In this document: positions 25,172 through 32,832 of the stretch, piece after piece
Position numbering within the stretch: position 1 is the stretch's first letter
Layout: each line of letters opens with the position of its first letter
Source of the DNA: Halopelagius inordinatus
Lineage (GTDB): Archaea > Halobacteriota > Halobacteria > Halobacteriales > Haloferacaceae
Length of the DNA: 64,000 bases
Direction of reading: 5' to 3'
Assembly (NCBI RefSeq): GCF_900113245.1
Contig: NZ_FOOQ01000001.1
Location: 62,001-126,000 of the forward strand
The notes under the pieces: model-generated
Databases searched by the model: none
The model's input: the letters and a program-made list of their open reading frames with translations, nothing else
Told to the model about the DNA's origin: nothing
Made by a program: the position numbers and the translations under genes

Positions 25172-26152
25172 CTACAGGCCCGGCGCGACGTCCTCGGCGA
25201 AGTACGTCACGATGAGGTCGGCGCCCGCGCGTTTCATCGACAGAAGGGACTCGTGCGCCGTCGTTTCGAGGTCCATCCATCCCCTGTCCGCGGCGGCGTG
25301 CAGCATCGCGTACTCCCCGGAGACGTTGTACGCCGCCACCGGATGCTCGAACTCCTCGCGAACCGCCCGGACGATGTCGAGGTACGCGAGCGCCGGTTTC
25401 ACCATCAGCACGTCCGCCCCCTGTTCGACGTCGAGTCGGACTTCGCGGAGGGCTTCCCGCGCGTTCGCCGGGTCCATCTGGTAGTGCCTCCGGTCGCCGA
25501 ACGCCGGGGCACCGTCGGCGGCGTCGCGGAACGGGCCGTAGAACGCGCTCTCGTACTTTGCGGCGTAGGACATGATGGGGACGCCCTCGAACCCCGCGGC
25601 GTCTAACCCCCCGCGTATCGCGCCGACCATCCCGTCGGTCATCGAACTCGGTGCGACCATGTCCGCACCCGCCTCGGCGTGGGAGACGGCTATCTTCGAG
25701 AGGAGGTCGAGCGTCTCGTCGTTCTTCACGGTGAGCGTCGGGCTTTCGCGGGCGTCGTGTTCCAGGACGCCGCAGTGGCCGTGGCTCGTGTACTCACAGA
25801 GACAGACGTCCGTGATGACGTACGCGTCCGTCTCGGCGGTGATTCGGCGCGTCGCCTCCTGTACGACCCCGTCTTCGGCCCACGCGCGCGTCCCGCGTTC
25901 GTCCTTGGACCCGGGGATGCCGAACAGCATGACCGCCTCGACTCCCGTCTCCAGTACCTCTCTCGCGCGGGCGACGGCGTCCGAGAGAGGGACGCGTTCG
26001 TGACCCGGCATCGTCTCGATGGGGACGCGTTCGTCCGTCGTCGCGTCCACGAATATCGGCGCGACGAGGTCCGTCGCCTCCAGACGCGTCTCGCTGACGA
26101 GTGGGCGCACGCCGTCCGTACGGAGCCGTCGGGGTCGGTCGCTGAGAGTCAT
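25172..26152 (-). CDS. hemB: Porphobilinogen synthase (5-aminolevulinate dehydratase)
   Basis: A 326-residue TIM-barrel enzyme condensing two 5-aminolevulinate molecules to porphobilinogen. Schiff-base lysines are K199 in SYAAKYESAFYGPF and K252 in MVKPALAYLD. The metal site is of the zinc type: C117, C119 and C127 in DVCLCEYTSHGHCG. The N-terminal RPRRLRTDGVRPLVSETRL is typical. The ATG at 26152 begins the conserved region; a longer frame upstream is rejected. It is divergent from the DedA gene and follows HemL in the pathway, although the two genes are 5.4 kb apart. Confidence 0.95.
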   Translation of the reverse strand: MTLSDRPRRLRTDGVRPLVSETRLEATDLVAPIFVDATTDERVPIETMPGHERVPLSDAVARAREVLETGVEAVMLFGIPGSKDERGTRAWAEDGVVQEATRRITAETDAYVITDVCLCEYTSHGHCGVLEHDARESPTLTVKNDETLDLLSKIAVSHAEAGADMVAPSSMTDGMVGAIRGGLDAAGFEGVPIMSYAAKYESAFYGPFRDAADGAPAFGDRRHYQMDPANAREALREVRLDVEQGADVLMVKPALAYLDIVRAVREEFEHPVAAYNVSGEYAMLHAAADRGWMDLETTAHESLLSMKRAGADLIVTYFAEDVAPGL

Positions 26153-26272
26153 CGCCGGTGCTTGGGTCCGACCGGGAAAAATCGCATCGCTCTCGACGCG
26201 CGCGTCTCGGACGGTTCCCACCGCGTGCGGCGAGCGAAAAGCGTTTGCCCGCGACGGGGGTAGTCGAAGGCG

Positions 26273-26791
26273 ATGGACGCCCTGCCGGTACAAGTCGCGC
26301 AGATGCCCGCCGAACTGCAGGCGCTTTTGAACTCGCGGTGGGCCTACGTGGCGCTGTTCTGCGTCTTCGTCTTAGAAGGCGCGATGCTGATGTACTTCAT
26401 GCCGAGCGAACTCGTCGTCCCCGCGGCACTCGTTCTTCTCGGCCCCGACCAACTCGTCGGCGTCCTCGCCGTCGCCGTCGTCGGCGCGACGATCGGCCAG
26501 TACGCGCTCTTCAAAGTCGCCCAACGCGGCGGCCGGGAGTATCTACTCTCGAAGCGGTGGTTCAAGATAAGCGAGGGGAAACTCGACCGGTTCGACGGCT
26601 GGTTCGACAGGTGGGGTCCGATAGTCGTCCCCGTGAGCAACACCCTCCTGTTCACGCGCGGGATGATAACCGTCCCCGCGGGATTCGCCGAGATGAACGA
26701 CAGGAAGTTCGTGGCGCTCTCGGCGATAGGGACACTCTCGTTCGAGTCGATTCTGGCCGCACTCTACGTCTACTTCGATACGATGCTGTGA
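26273..26791 (+). CDS. DedA-family membrane protein
   Basis: A 172-residue membrane protein of the DedA/SNARE-associated family. Four to five helices are seen, with the family features FMPSELVVPAALVLLGPDQL, GATIGQYALFKVAQRGGREYL, a conserved amphipathic RFDGWFDRWGPIVVPVSNTLLFTRGMITVPAG containing the functional Arg, and a C-terminal helix. Relatives are undecaprenyl-phosphate or phospholipid translocases/scramblases; in haloarchaea the likely lipids are archaeal phospholipids or dolichol carriers, which is inference. Shares a divergent spacer of 120 bases with hemB. Confidence 0.85.
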   Translation: MDALPVQVAQMPAELQALLNSRWAYVALFCVFVLEGAMLMYFMPSELVVPAALVLLGPDQLVGVLAVAVVGATIGQYALFKVAQRGGREYLLSKRWFKISEGKLDRFDGWFDRWGPIVVPVSNTLLFTRGMITVPAGFAEMNDRKFVALSAIGTLSFESILAALYVYFDTML

Positions 26792-26872
26792 GTCGGCGCG
26801 GGGACTCGCGAGGCGTGGGTCGTTCGACGGTCACTCGGTACCGGTCGTCTCCCGCGAGAGATAGCTCGCTCC

Positions 26873-26982
26873 GTGCGATCGATATCTACTCGATATTGAC
26901 CGCGGGTTGTGACATGAAGGTCACTCGGTGCGATCGATATCTACTCGATATTGACCGCGGGTTGCGACATGAAGGTCACTCG
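26873..26982. repeat. Tandem 55-base repeat, two copies, at the end of a small gene
   Basis: Copies at 26873-26927 and 26928-26982 differ at one base (T26910 versus C26965). A degenerate third start, GTGCGGTCGATATC, follows at 26983 and belongs to the 3' end of the DUF6757-like gene. The unit contains the bases that encode DIDRTE and a stop on the minus strand, so C-terminal codons of that gene have been duplicated downstream of it. Confidence 0.95.
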
Positions 26983-27140
26983 GTGCGGTCGATATCGATC
27001 TGCTCTCTCAGGGCGGCGAGTTCTTCGGAGTCGGCGAGTTCTTCCACTCGTTCTCGGAAGTGCCGCTCGCAGAGACCCACCTTGATTCCGTCTTTTTCGG
27101 CGGCGTATGCGGCCTCGCGGTCGCAGTAGTGGCACTTCAT
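26976..27140 (-). CDS. 54-residue zinc-finger protein (DUF6757-like)
   Basis: A very small protein, start MKCHYCDREAAYAAEKDG. C3 and C6 plus C24 and H27 (VGLCERHF) give a CxxC...CxxH zinc site; the rest is a charged helix ending in DIDRTE. It matches a haloarchaea-specific family I believe is DUF6757. A TATA-like GTTAAACC on the minus strand near 27164-27171 lies about 26 bases upstream of the ATG. The stop region continues into the 55-base tandem repeat, which repeats its last codons. A regulatory or RNA-binding role is plausible but unproven. Confidence 0.78.
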   Translation of the reverse strand: MKCHYCDREAAYAAEKDGIKVGLCERHFRERVEELADSEELAALREQIDIDRTE

Positions 27141-27205
27141 ACACGACCTTGGCTCTTCATCCGGTTTAACTCTACGCTCCCGGTTATCGGCGACGAGAGC
27201 TCGCG

Positions 27206-28096
27206 TCAGACGCCCGGCACGCACGCGGCGAACGCCTCGAACTCCGCTCGGGGCGGCCCTGCGACGCCGAGCGTCTTCTCGTGGGCGTCCGTTCCGCCGG
27301 TCGCGAGCAACTCGTTTCGTTCGACGTACTCGTCGAGGAGTTCCCCGTCCTCCCTCTCGGCACTCGCGCCGCCGTAGGGGTAGAACCGCTCGACTGCGTC
27401 GAGTTCGGACGTGAGTTCCAGCGCGGATTCGGGGTCGGGATACCGGAAGGGGTGTGCCAGTCCGACGACGGCACAGGAGTCGCGCAGGGCGGCGACGCCC
27501 GCCTCGAAGTCGGGGACCCACCGCGCGACGTAACAGGGGCCGTCGCTGCCGATGAGGTGGTCGAACGCGCCCTGATAGTCGAACGGTGCGTCGCTCTCCG
27601 CGACGGCCCGCGCGACGTTCGGTCGGCCGATTCCCTCGCCGAGTTCCACGTCCAAGGAGACGTCGAGACGCGACTCCACCCGGTCGACGATTCGCCGCCC
27701 GCGCTCTTTCCGGTCGCGTTGGATGCGTTCGGTCAGGTCACGGATGGCGGGCACGTCTTCGACGCCGTATCCGAGAAGGTCCACCCGTTGGTCGCCCGCG
27801 TCGACGCGGAGTTCGATGCCGCGGACGACGGTCACGCCGTCTAGCGTCGTCACGGGCGCGTCCAGGTCCGGGTGGACTCTGTCGTGGTCGGTGACGGCTA
27901 TCGCGGCGACGCCGCCGTCGCGGGCCGCCGCCGGCAGTTCGGGCACGGTGAGCGTTCCGTCGGATGCGGTCGTGTGAAGATGCAGGTCTGCGACGGGCGT
28001 CTCCCCGTCGAACTCGCCGTTGCGGTCCCGTATCACGGGTCTTGCTCCGCGCGGACGCCGCAAATCGCTTGCGTCTGCGCTCCTCACCACGTCCAT
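27206..28096 (-). CDS. PHP-domain phosphoesterase-like protein
   Basis: A 296-residue PHP-superfamily protein. Metal-ligand motifs are DLHLHTTASDG (H39, H41, D46), AVTDHDR, a mid-protein RGIELRVD, ACA-like GLAHPFRYP and the C-terminal TGGTDAHE. This pattern is that of stand-alone PHP phosphoesterases related to histidinol-phosphatase, 3',5'-nucleotide phosphatase and the polymerase PHP domain. Substrate unknown. The ATG at 28096 lies inside the dyad TTAATG-TT-CATTAA (28096-28109), which may be an operator. The N-terminal 30 residues are variable. Confidence 0.85.
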   Translation of the reverse strand: MDVVRSADASDLRRPRGARPVIRDRNGEFDGETPVADLHLHTTASDGTLTVPELPAAARDGGVAAIAVTDHDRVHPDLDAPVTTLDGVTVVRGIELRVDAGDQRVDLLGYGVEDVPAIRDLTERIQRDRKERGRRIVDRVESRLDVSLDVELGEGIGRPNVARAVAESDAPFDYQGAFDHLIGSDGPCYVARWVPDFEAGVAALRDSCAVVGLAHPFRYPDPESALELTSELDAVERFYPYGGASAEREDGELLDEYVERNELLATGGTDAHEKTLGVAGPPRAEFEAFAACVPGV

Positions 28097-28109
28097 TAAT
28101 GTTCATTAA
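28096..28109. promoter_or_regulatory. Inverted repeat at the PHP start codon
   Basis: TTAATG-TT-CATTAA is a perfect dyad overlapping the ATG of the PHP gene and lying within the spacer shared with the divergent DUF5789-like gene. It is a candidate operator. Confidence 0.35.
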
Positions 28110-28143
28110 GGAATCCAAGGAGACTTATGACCATCATGGAAAA

Positions 28144-28152
28144 ACATTATAG
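28144..28152 (+). promoter_or_regulatory. TATA-box promoter of the DUF5789-like gene
   Basis: ACATTATAG, about 28-30 bases before the ATG at 28179. Confidence 0.5.
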
Positions 28153-28178
28153 TTCTCCTCCGATTCGCTTTGGGTGTA

Positions 28179-28463
28179 ATGCGCCTGAACGGAACCGGCG
28201 ACCTGATCGACGCCCACGAGTACCCCGCGACGACCGAAGAACTCGTCGAACAGTACGGCGAGCAGACTATCGAACTCCCGAACGGGTCCGAGACGCTCGC
28301 AGACGTACTCGAACGCATGGGCTCGGAAACCTACACCTGCGCGGCCGACGCGCGGAACGCGGTGTTCTGCGGCGTCGGCCACGAGGCCATCGGTCGGCGG
28401 TACTACAGCGACCGCGACGTCTACACGCTCGGCGAAAAAGGCTCTCAGGAAGTCTCCTTCTAG
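28179..28463 (+). CDS. Haloarchaeal protein (DUF5789-like)
   Basis: A 94-residue soluble protein, start MRLNGTGDLIDAHEYPATTEEL. It has a repeated acidic and Tyr-rich composition and a core YTCAADARNAVFCGVGHEAIGRRYYSDRD with two Cys, and I believe it belongs to DUF5789. No catalytic residues are recognised. The ATG at 28179 is preferred over 28170 because of leaderless spacing to the TATA-like box. Its stop overlaps the stop of the convergent DUF5784-like gene. Function unknown. Confidence 0.75.
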   Translation: MRLNGTGDLIDAHEYPATTEELVEQYGEQTIELPNGSETLADVLERMGSETYTCAADARNAVFCGVGHEAIGRRYYSDRDVYTLGEKGSQEVSF

Positions 28464-29449
28464 AACGGTAGTTCGAGGGGGACGCTCCCCTTCGTGTATC
28501 CGTCGGTGCGGCCGTCGGGCCGCGTCCGAAACACGACCGCCGGACGGTGGTGAACCTCCGGTTTCTCGCTTCTGACGGCCATCCAGTCGTCGTCCGGGAA
28601 GGAGGAGCAGTCGACGAACAGGACGACGCCGCCGCCGTGTTCCTGTAACTGCCCGACGGATTTCGTCTCTGCGGTGTCGCGGACGGCGGCGACGCCCGTG
28701 CCCGCGTTCCGTCGGTTCGGCGGCAACGGCCGCGTCACTTCGACGAGGGTTCCGGTGCCGTTCTTCTCGGCGCGGAAGTCGATTGCGTGTCCGGTTGAGA
28801 CGGATATCTCCGGTTCGAGGGCGTATCCGGCGTCGTGGAGGACCCGCGCCGCGTTGAACTCGCCCATCGCCGCCGTCATCCGAGTGAGGTCCAGATACTC
28901 GGAGGTGCCGAGTTTCCCGGCCATGACCTCGCGTTCGTCGTCTAAGACCCCCGTTCGGAGGAACGAATCGAAGTACTCCAAGGCCTCCTCGGCCGTCGCG
29001 TCGGGGAACCCGGCGGCGTGTTCTCGGAAGAACGTCCGCGTCGTCTCTCGGCCGTCCTTCGAGAGAAACACCGGAAGAAAGTACCACGAGAGATGCGGGT
29101 ACGGTTCGAGCCACGGCGACTCGTCGTGGAGTTGCGCCGTCAGTTCGCGCGTCGCCCACCGCGAGACGCCGTGCGGTACTTCGGTGAAGCCGTACTTTTC
29201 GGTGTTCCAGAGACACTTCGGCGTCTCGGTGTTTCCGAGCCAGTACGCCTCCTCGTCGTTCCACAGAAACAGCGCCACGTCGCCGTTGTCCATCTCGAAT
29301 CGGTGCCCTTCGTAGCCGGGGGGCGTTTTGAACCACGGCGTAGTCATCGTCGCGCCGAGGTTCCGGTCGAGGTCGTCGTAGATGTCCCGGCGGACCTGAT
29401 CTCGGGTCCATCGGCCGGGTGCGTGCCGAAAGCGAAGTGGGCGTGCCAC
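28460..29449 (-). CDS. DUF5784-like protein with possible nuclease fold
   Basis: A 329-residue haloarchaeal protein that I believe is DUF5784. The region around residues 205-260, GEFNAARVLHDAGYALEPEI, GHAIDFRAE and TLVEVTRPLPP, has the helix-strand-strand-strand order of PD-(D/E)XK nucleases, with Asp and Glu at plausible positions but Thr where the active-site Lys is expected. Aromatic-rich N-terminal half, no membrane segment. A CGGATAAACC element at 29471-29480 is 26 bases upstream of the ATG. Its stop overlaps the DUF5789-like stop. Function unknown; nuclease activity is a hypothesis. Confidence 0.72.
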   Translation of the reverse strand: MARPLRFRHAPGRWTRDQVRRDIYDDLDRNLGATMTTPWFKTPPGYEGHRFEMDNGDVALFLWNDEEAYWLGNTETPKCLWNTEKYGFTEVPHGVSRWATRELTAQLHDESPWLEPYPHLSWYFLPVFLSKDGRETTRTFFREHAAGFPDATAEEALEYFDSFLRTGVLDDEREVMAGKLGTSEYLDLTRMTAAMGEFNAARVLHDAGYALEPEISVSTGHAIDFRAEKNGTGTLVEVTRPLPPNRRNAGTGVAAVRDTAETKSVGQLQEHGGGVVLFVDCSSFPDDDWMAVRSEKPEVHHRPAVVFRTRPDGRTDGYTKGSVPLELPF

Positions 29450-29470
29450 ACCACATCTATGCGGGCGTCG

Positions 29471-29480
29471 GGTTTATCCG
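29471..29480 (-). promoter_or_regulatory. TATA-box promoter of the DUF5784-like gene
   Basis: CGGATAAACC on the minus strand, centred about 26 bases upstream of the ATG at 29449. Confidence 0.5.
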
Positions 29481-29510
29481 TTCCGCGTCGGTCGCGAACC
29501 GCTCGGCGAT

Positions 29511-29520
29511 AGTTATATAT
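29511..29520 (+). promoter_or_regulatory. TATA-box promoter of the DUF5786-like gene
   Basis: AGTTATATAT at about 30-35 bases before the ATG at 29550. It is back to back with the divergent DUF5784-like promoter. Confidence 0.5.
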
Positions 29521-29549
29521 GACTCGGATTGCCAAAGGTATGTTGTACC

Positions 29550-29723
29550 ATGTCAATGGGGGCATACGACGAAGACGAACACGAGCGCCGTGAGCGAAAG
29601 AACGGAACCGTCGACGCGGGGTTCGACGACGAGCGTACCGTCTATCAGGGTAAGGTAGAGTACGACTCCGGCAACTCCGCGGAGGCCCTCTTAGACCAGT
29701 TCCGGAAGATGAAAGACGAGTGA
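29550..29723 (+). CDS. Small haloarchaeal protein (DUF5786-like)
   Basis: A 57-residue, highly charged protein, start MSMGAYDEDEHERRERK, with the C-terminal YDSGNSAEALLDQFRKMKDE. It matches the small haloarchaea-only family I believe is DUF5786. No catalytic motif is seen; it is likely an RNA- or protein-binding accessory. The ATG at 29550 suits the TATA box at 29511-29520. It converges with the following membrane protein gene, 14 bases away. Confidence 0.75.
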   Translation: MSMGAYDEDEHERRERKNGTVDAGFDDERTVYQGKVEYDSGNSAEALLDQFRKMKDE

Positions 29724-29737
29724 GCGCTCTTTTCTCG

Positions 29738-30463
29738 TCACCGAACTCGTAGCGACGCCGCCGCCACCGCCGACACGACGGAGACGGCGACGACGTGTCC
29801 GCCCACCGCCGCGAGCAACACCGGTCGGTCCGTGAGAAAGGGGAGTAAAGCCAGTTGGGAGAGGCCGAAGAGGACGTTCCACGCGTCCACGCGGCGCAAC
29901 GCCGTCGCCGTCGATTCGTCGAACGCGTACCGCCGGGACCGCCACGCGGCGACGACGGCGGCCCACCACGAGGTGCCGATGCGGTAACAGAGGTCCCAAA
30001 GCACCAGAAGCATCAGGTAGACGACGACGATGGGCGGTTCCGTCCCGAAAAGCGACTCCACGAGAGGCGTCGCCTCCTGTCGCGGTTCGAAGACGAAAAG
30101 ATGCGTCACGAGTGCGACGAACGCGAGGACGCCGAGGACGACTTCGATGCTCGACCCGAACAGCATCCGGCCGTACGCCTCCGGCAGGTCCAGACGGCGC
30201 GTCGTCCGACCCATCCGCAGCATCACGACGCTCCCGACGGCGGCGACGGCCACCGCGATGGTTCCGGGGAGGACGGCGCCCCACAGGTCGTACACCCACG
30301 CGAAGACGAACACTCCGAGTTGGAACAGGCCCAACTGGAGGGCTATCGCTTGGCCGTCGGTCAGTTCGATTCCCGGAAGCGCGCCGACGATGCTCTCGTA
30401 CACCCACGCCTCGCCGTACTCCGTCTGTGCGGCCGGTCTCTCCTCTGGGGGGCCTCGTTGCAT
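29738..30463 (-). CDS. Polytopic membrane protein of unknown function
   Basis: A 241-residue protein with six or so hydrophobic helices, for example ALQLGLFQLGVFVFAWVYDLW, IEVVLGVLAFVALVTHLFVF and VVYLMLLVLWDLCYRIGTSWW, and an acidic N-terminus. No transporter motif is recognised. Its ATG follows immediately after the stop codon of the SDR-family gene (no gap), so the two are likely one transcript. Function unknown; the neighbouring SDR protein with membrane-protein partner might point to lipid or quinone metabolism, which is speculation. Confidence 0.72.
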   Translation of the reverse strand: MQRGPPEERPAAQTEYGEAWVYESIVGALPGIELTDGQAIALQLGLFQLGVFVFAWVYDLWGAVLPGTIAVAVAAVGSVVMLRMGRTTRRLDLPEAYGRMLFGSSIEVVLGVLAFVALVTHLFVFEPRQEATPLVESLFGTEPPIVVVYLMLLVLWDLCYRIGTSWWAAVVAAWRSRRYAFDESTATALRRVDAWNVLFGLSQLALLPFLTDRPVLLAAVGGHVVAVSVVSAVAAASLRVR

Positions 30464-31468
30464 TCAGTCGTCCACCGCACTCGACCCCGCGCCCGCGTCC
30501 GAGTCGGCGGCCCGCGCCTCCCCGTCCTCGTTCTCGTCGGCGTCCTCGCCGAACGGCGGGACCACGCCCGACTCCTCGTCTGCCGTCTCGGCGGACGCGA
30601 GTGCGTTCTTCACCGCCTCGTCGAACGTCGTGAGGTCCACAGAGACGTGGTCTTTGATGCTGTCGTCGTGGACGACGACTTTGTTCTTCAGCCCCTCGAT
30701 TAGCGGCCGCGCCACGGAGGCGGGGATATCCGTCACGAGTCCGACCCAGTACGACGAGAGGCCGGGCGACAGCACCGGTATCTCGATGAGTCGGGGCTTC
30801 CGACCCATCTGTTCGCCGACGCGAGCGAGCATCTCGCCGTAGGTCAGCACGTCTGGGCCGCCGATTTCGTACGTCTCGCCCGCCGTCTCCGGCGCGTCGA
30901 GGACGCCGACGAGGTACTGGACCACGTCTCCGATTGCGATGGGCTGACAGGGCGTATCGACCCACCGCGGCGTCAACATCACCGGCAGGCGGGCGGCCAA
31001 CTGCCGCACCGTCTCGAACCCCGCGCTCCCGTCGCCGACGACGATTGCGGCCCGAAGCGTCGTCACCTCGTAGTCGCCGTCTTCGAGGATGAACTCGACC
31101 TCCCGCCGAGAGCGTAGGTGCGGCGACAGTTTGTCGCGTTCCTCGCCGAGGCCGCCGAGGTAGATGACTCGCTTTACTCCCGCCTCAGACGCCGCCCGAG
31201 CGAAGTTCCGGGCGCCGAGTCGGTCCTCTCGTTCGAAGTCGTCGCCCGAGGCCATCGAGTGAACGAGGTAGTACGCCGCGTCGACGTCGAGTGCCGACTC
31301 GAACGTCCCCGATTCGAGGACGTTCCCCTCGACGATGCGGACGCTCTCCGGGCCGTCGTAGTGGTCTGCATCCCGCGTGAGGACGGTCACGTCGTGGCCG
31401 GCATCGAGGAGGGCGGGGACGAGGTGGCTGCCGACGAACCCCGTCGCGCCCGTAACGAGTACGCGCAT
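30464..31468 (-). CDS. NAD(P)-binding SDR protein (extended atypical, NDUFA9-like)
   Basis: A 334-residue atypical extended SDR. The Rossmann motif is GATGFVGSHL (residues 7-16), followed by LTRDADHYDG and the later GASVLD-like DGDYEVTTLRAAIVVGDGSAGFE block, then a YEIGGPDVLTYGEML segment typical of NDUFA9/complex-I-associated and nucleoside-diphosphate-sugar epimerase-like proteins. No Tyr-x3-Lys catalytic signature is obvious. The acidic C-terminal tail is halophilic. It precedes the membrane protein gene without spacing. The ligand is unknown. Confidence 0.83.
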   Translation of the reverse strand: MRVLVTGATGFVGSHLVPALLDAGHDVTVLTRDADHYDGPESVRIVEGNVLESGTFESALDVDAAYYLVHSMASGDDFEREDRLGARNFARAASEAGVKRVIYLGGLGEERDKLSPHLRSRREVEFILEDGDYEVTTLRAAIVVGDGSAGFETVRQLAARLPVMLTPRWVDTPCQPIAIGDVVQYLVGVLDAPETAGETYEIGGPDVLTYGEMLARVGEQMGRKPRLIEIPVLSPGLSSYWVGLVTDIPASVARPLIEGLKNKVVVHDDSIKDHVSVDLTTFDEAVKNALASAETADEESGVVPPFGEDADENEDGEARAADSDAGAGSSAVDD

Positions 31469-31493
31469 GTCCGTTCATGGGGCGTCGACGCTG

Positions 31494-32405
31494 TTAACGC
31501 TTCCCGCCGTCGTCTCCGTCGTCTCCGTCGTCTCCGGCGTCCCAACCGGGCGTCCCGGGCGCGCCGTACGACTCCTCTACGCCGTCGGGGGCGTCCGTCG
31601 CCGCCGCCCCGAGTTCGCCCGCCGCCGCCGTCCACGCCGCGACGGCGTCGCTCACCCACGAGGACGTCTCCTCGACTCTCTCGCGGGTCTCTTCGACTCG
31701 CGTCTCGGATATTTCGAGCGACCCCGGGCGCGACCCGGCGGCGACGGCGACGAACTCCGCGCGGTCCGCGGGCGTCAGGTCGCCCCGCCGCATCCGTTCG
31801 ACCACGCCGTCGAGGCGACTCGGGTCGGGGTGGGCAAACACCTTCGAACCGACGGCGTGCGGGCCGAGAAGCAGTCCGCGCTGACCCGCCGGCACCTCGT
31901 CGTCGAGCAGTCTCTCGCCGCCGAAGGCGGATTCGACCCGTTCGCACTCGGTCCGCTGGCCGAGAGAGAGGTTGTGGCCGGGGTAGTCGGCGCACTCTTC
32001 GGGGTACTCGTCGTCGCCGTGGATTCGACACTGGAGCGTCTCGGGGTCCAAGAAGGCGCACGACCGGAGCCACGTCCGCGGGTGGCCGAACGGCGCGACC
32101 GGTTTCGGCGGCTTCCGGAGGCCGACGAAGAACGCCGGACGGCCGTCGATGGCGGCGACGTTCGCGCCGTCTATCTCGACTCCCTCCTCCGGTCTGGCCT
32201 CGGACGCGGCCCACATCCGCGGGGTCATCGCGTCGCCGACGCCGCGTTCGACGAACGCGACCACTTCGTCGCGGGTCACGGGGACGAGGTTGTAGACGTC
32301 GTCTAACGGCTCTCTCGGTCCTCGTCGTTCGTCGCCGCCGTCCGCGGGCGCTATCGGTCGCCAGTCGGGGCAGCATCCGGCGCAGCCTTCGCAGTCGACG
32401 CGCAC
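31494..32405 (-). CDS. YkgJ-family cysteine cluster protein
   Basis: A 303-residue protein of the YkgJ/UPF0153 type. The N-terminal cluster CEGCAGCC gives C5, C8, C11 and C12; further Cys are in SCAFLDPETLQCRIHGDDEYPEECADYPG, the family arrangement for a zinc or Fe-S site. The second half (about 200-303) is a helical region and a low-complexity Gly/Asp tail (GWDAGDDGDDGDDGG). Family members are proposed metal-binding or oxidoreductase-like proteins, none with a firm role. Codes divergently from the next small gene. Confidence 0.82.
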   Translation of the reverse strand: MRVDCEGCAGCCPDWRPIAPADGGDERRGPREPLDDVYNLVPVTRDEVVAFVERGVGDAMTPRMWAASEARPEEGVEIDGANVAAIDGRPAFFVGLRKPPKPVAPFGHPRTWLRSCAFLDPETLQCRIHGDDEYPEECADYPGHNLSLGQRTECERVESAFGGERLLDDEVPAGQRGLLLGPHAVGSKVFAHPDPSRLDGVVERMRRGDLTPADRAEFVAVAAGSRPGSLEISETRVEETRERVEETSSWVSDAVAAWTAAAGELGAAATDAPDGVEESYGAPGTPGWDAGDDGDDGDDGGKR

Positions 32406-32498
32406 GCCGACCCTCTATGCGACGTACTCTCATGAATCCTCGGTGCGTTCGCGCGTCGCGACGGTGGACGTTTACGTCTCGGGTGCCTCGCGTCGGCC

Positions 32499-32702
32499 AT
32501 GACGACAGAACCGTGCGACGGGTGCGGGAAGGCGGTTCGCATCGCCGGCGGCATCGGGGACTTCTGGAGTTTCGAGACGAGTTCGACCGGCGGCATCACG
32601 CTCGAACTCGACGACGGCGGCGAGTTCTTCCTCTGTTACGACTGTATCGACCGACTCCCGGACGACAGAGTCGTGACGAGTTCCGACGTGTCTGCGCTGT
32701 AG
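32499..32702 (+). CDS. Small CxxC/CxxC zinc-ribbon protein
   Basis: A 67-residue protein with C6/C9 (CDGCG) and C46/C49 (LCYDCID), a one-zinc ribbon around a beta-rich middle (ITLELDDGGEFF). Zinc ribbons of this size often bind RNA, DNA or a partner protein; no clue to its target is visible here. The ATG at 32499 follows a 93-base spacer shared with the YkgJ-type gene. Function unknown. Confidence 0.72.
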   Translation: MTTEPCDGCGKAVRIAGGIGDFWSFETSSTGGITLELDDGGEFFLCYDCIDRLPDDRVVTSSDVSAL

Positions 32703-32832
32703 GCCGTCTCGCTCGACGGCCCGTCTCCTCGGGCGGCAAGAGCACCTCGCTCGACCAACGGTTGGACTTCTATACCGTCCCGAATCCGGACTGGTGTGGT
32801 GTTTATCACTCTCTGCGGCCTCCGTACGACTG

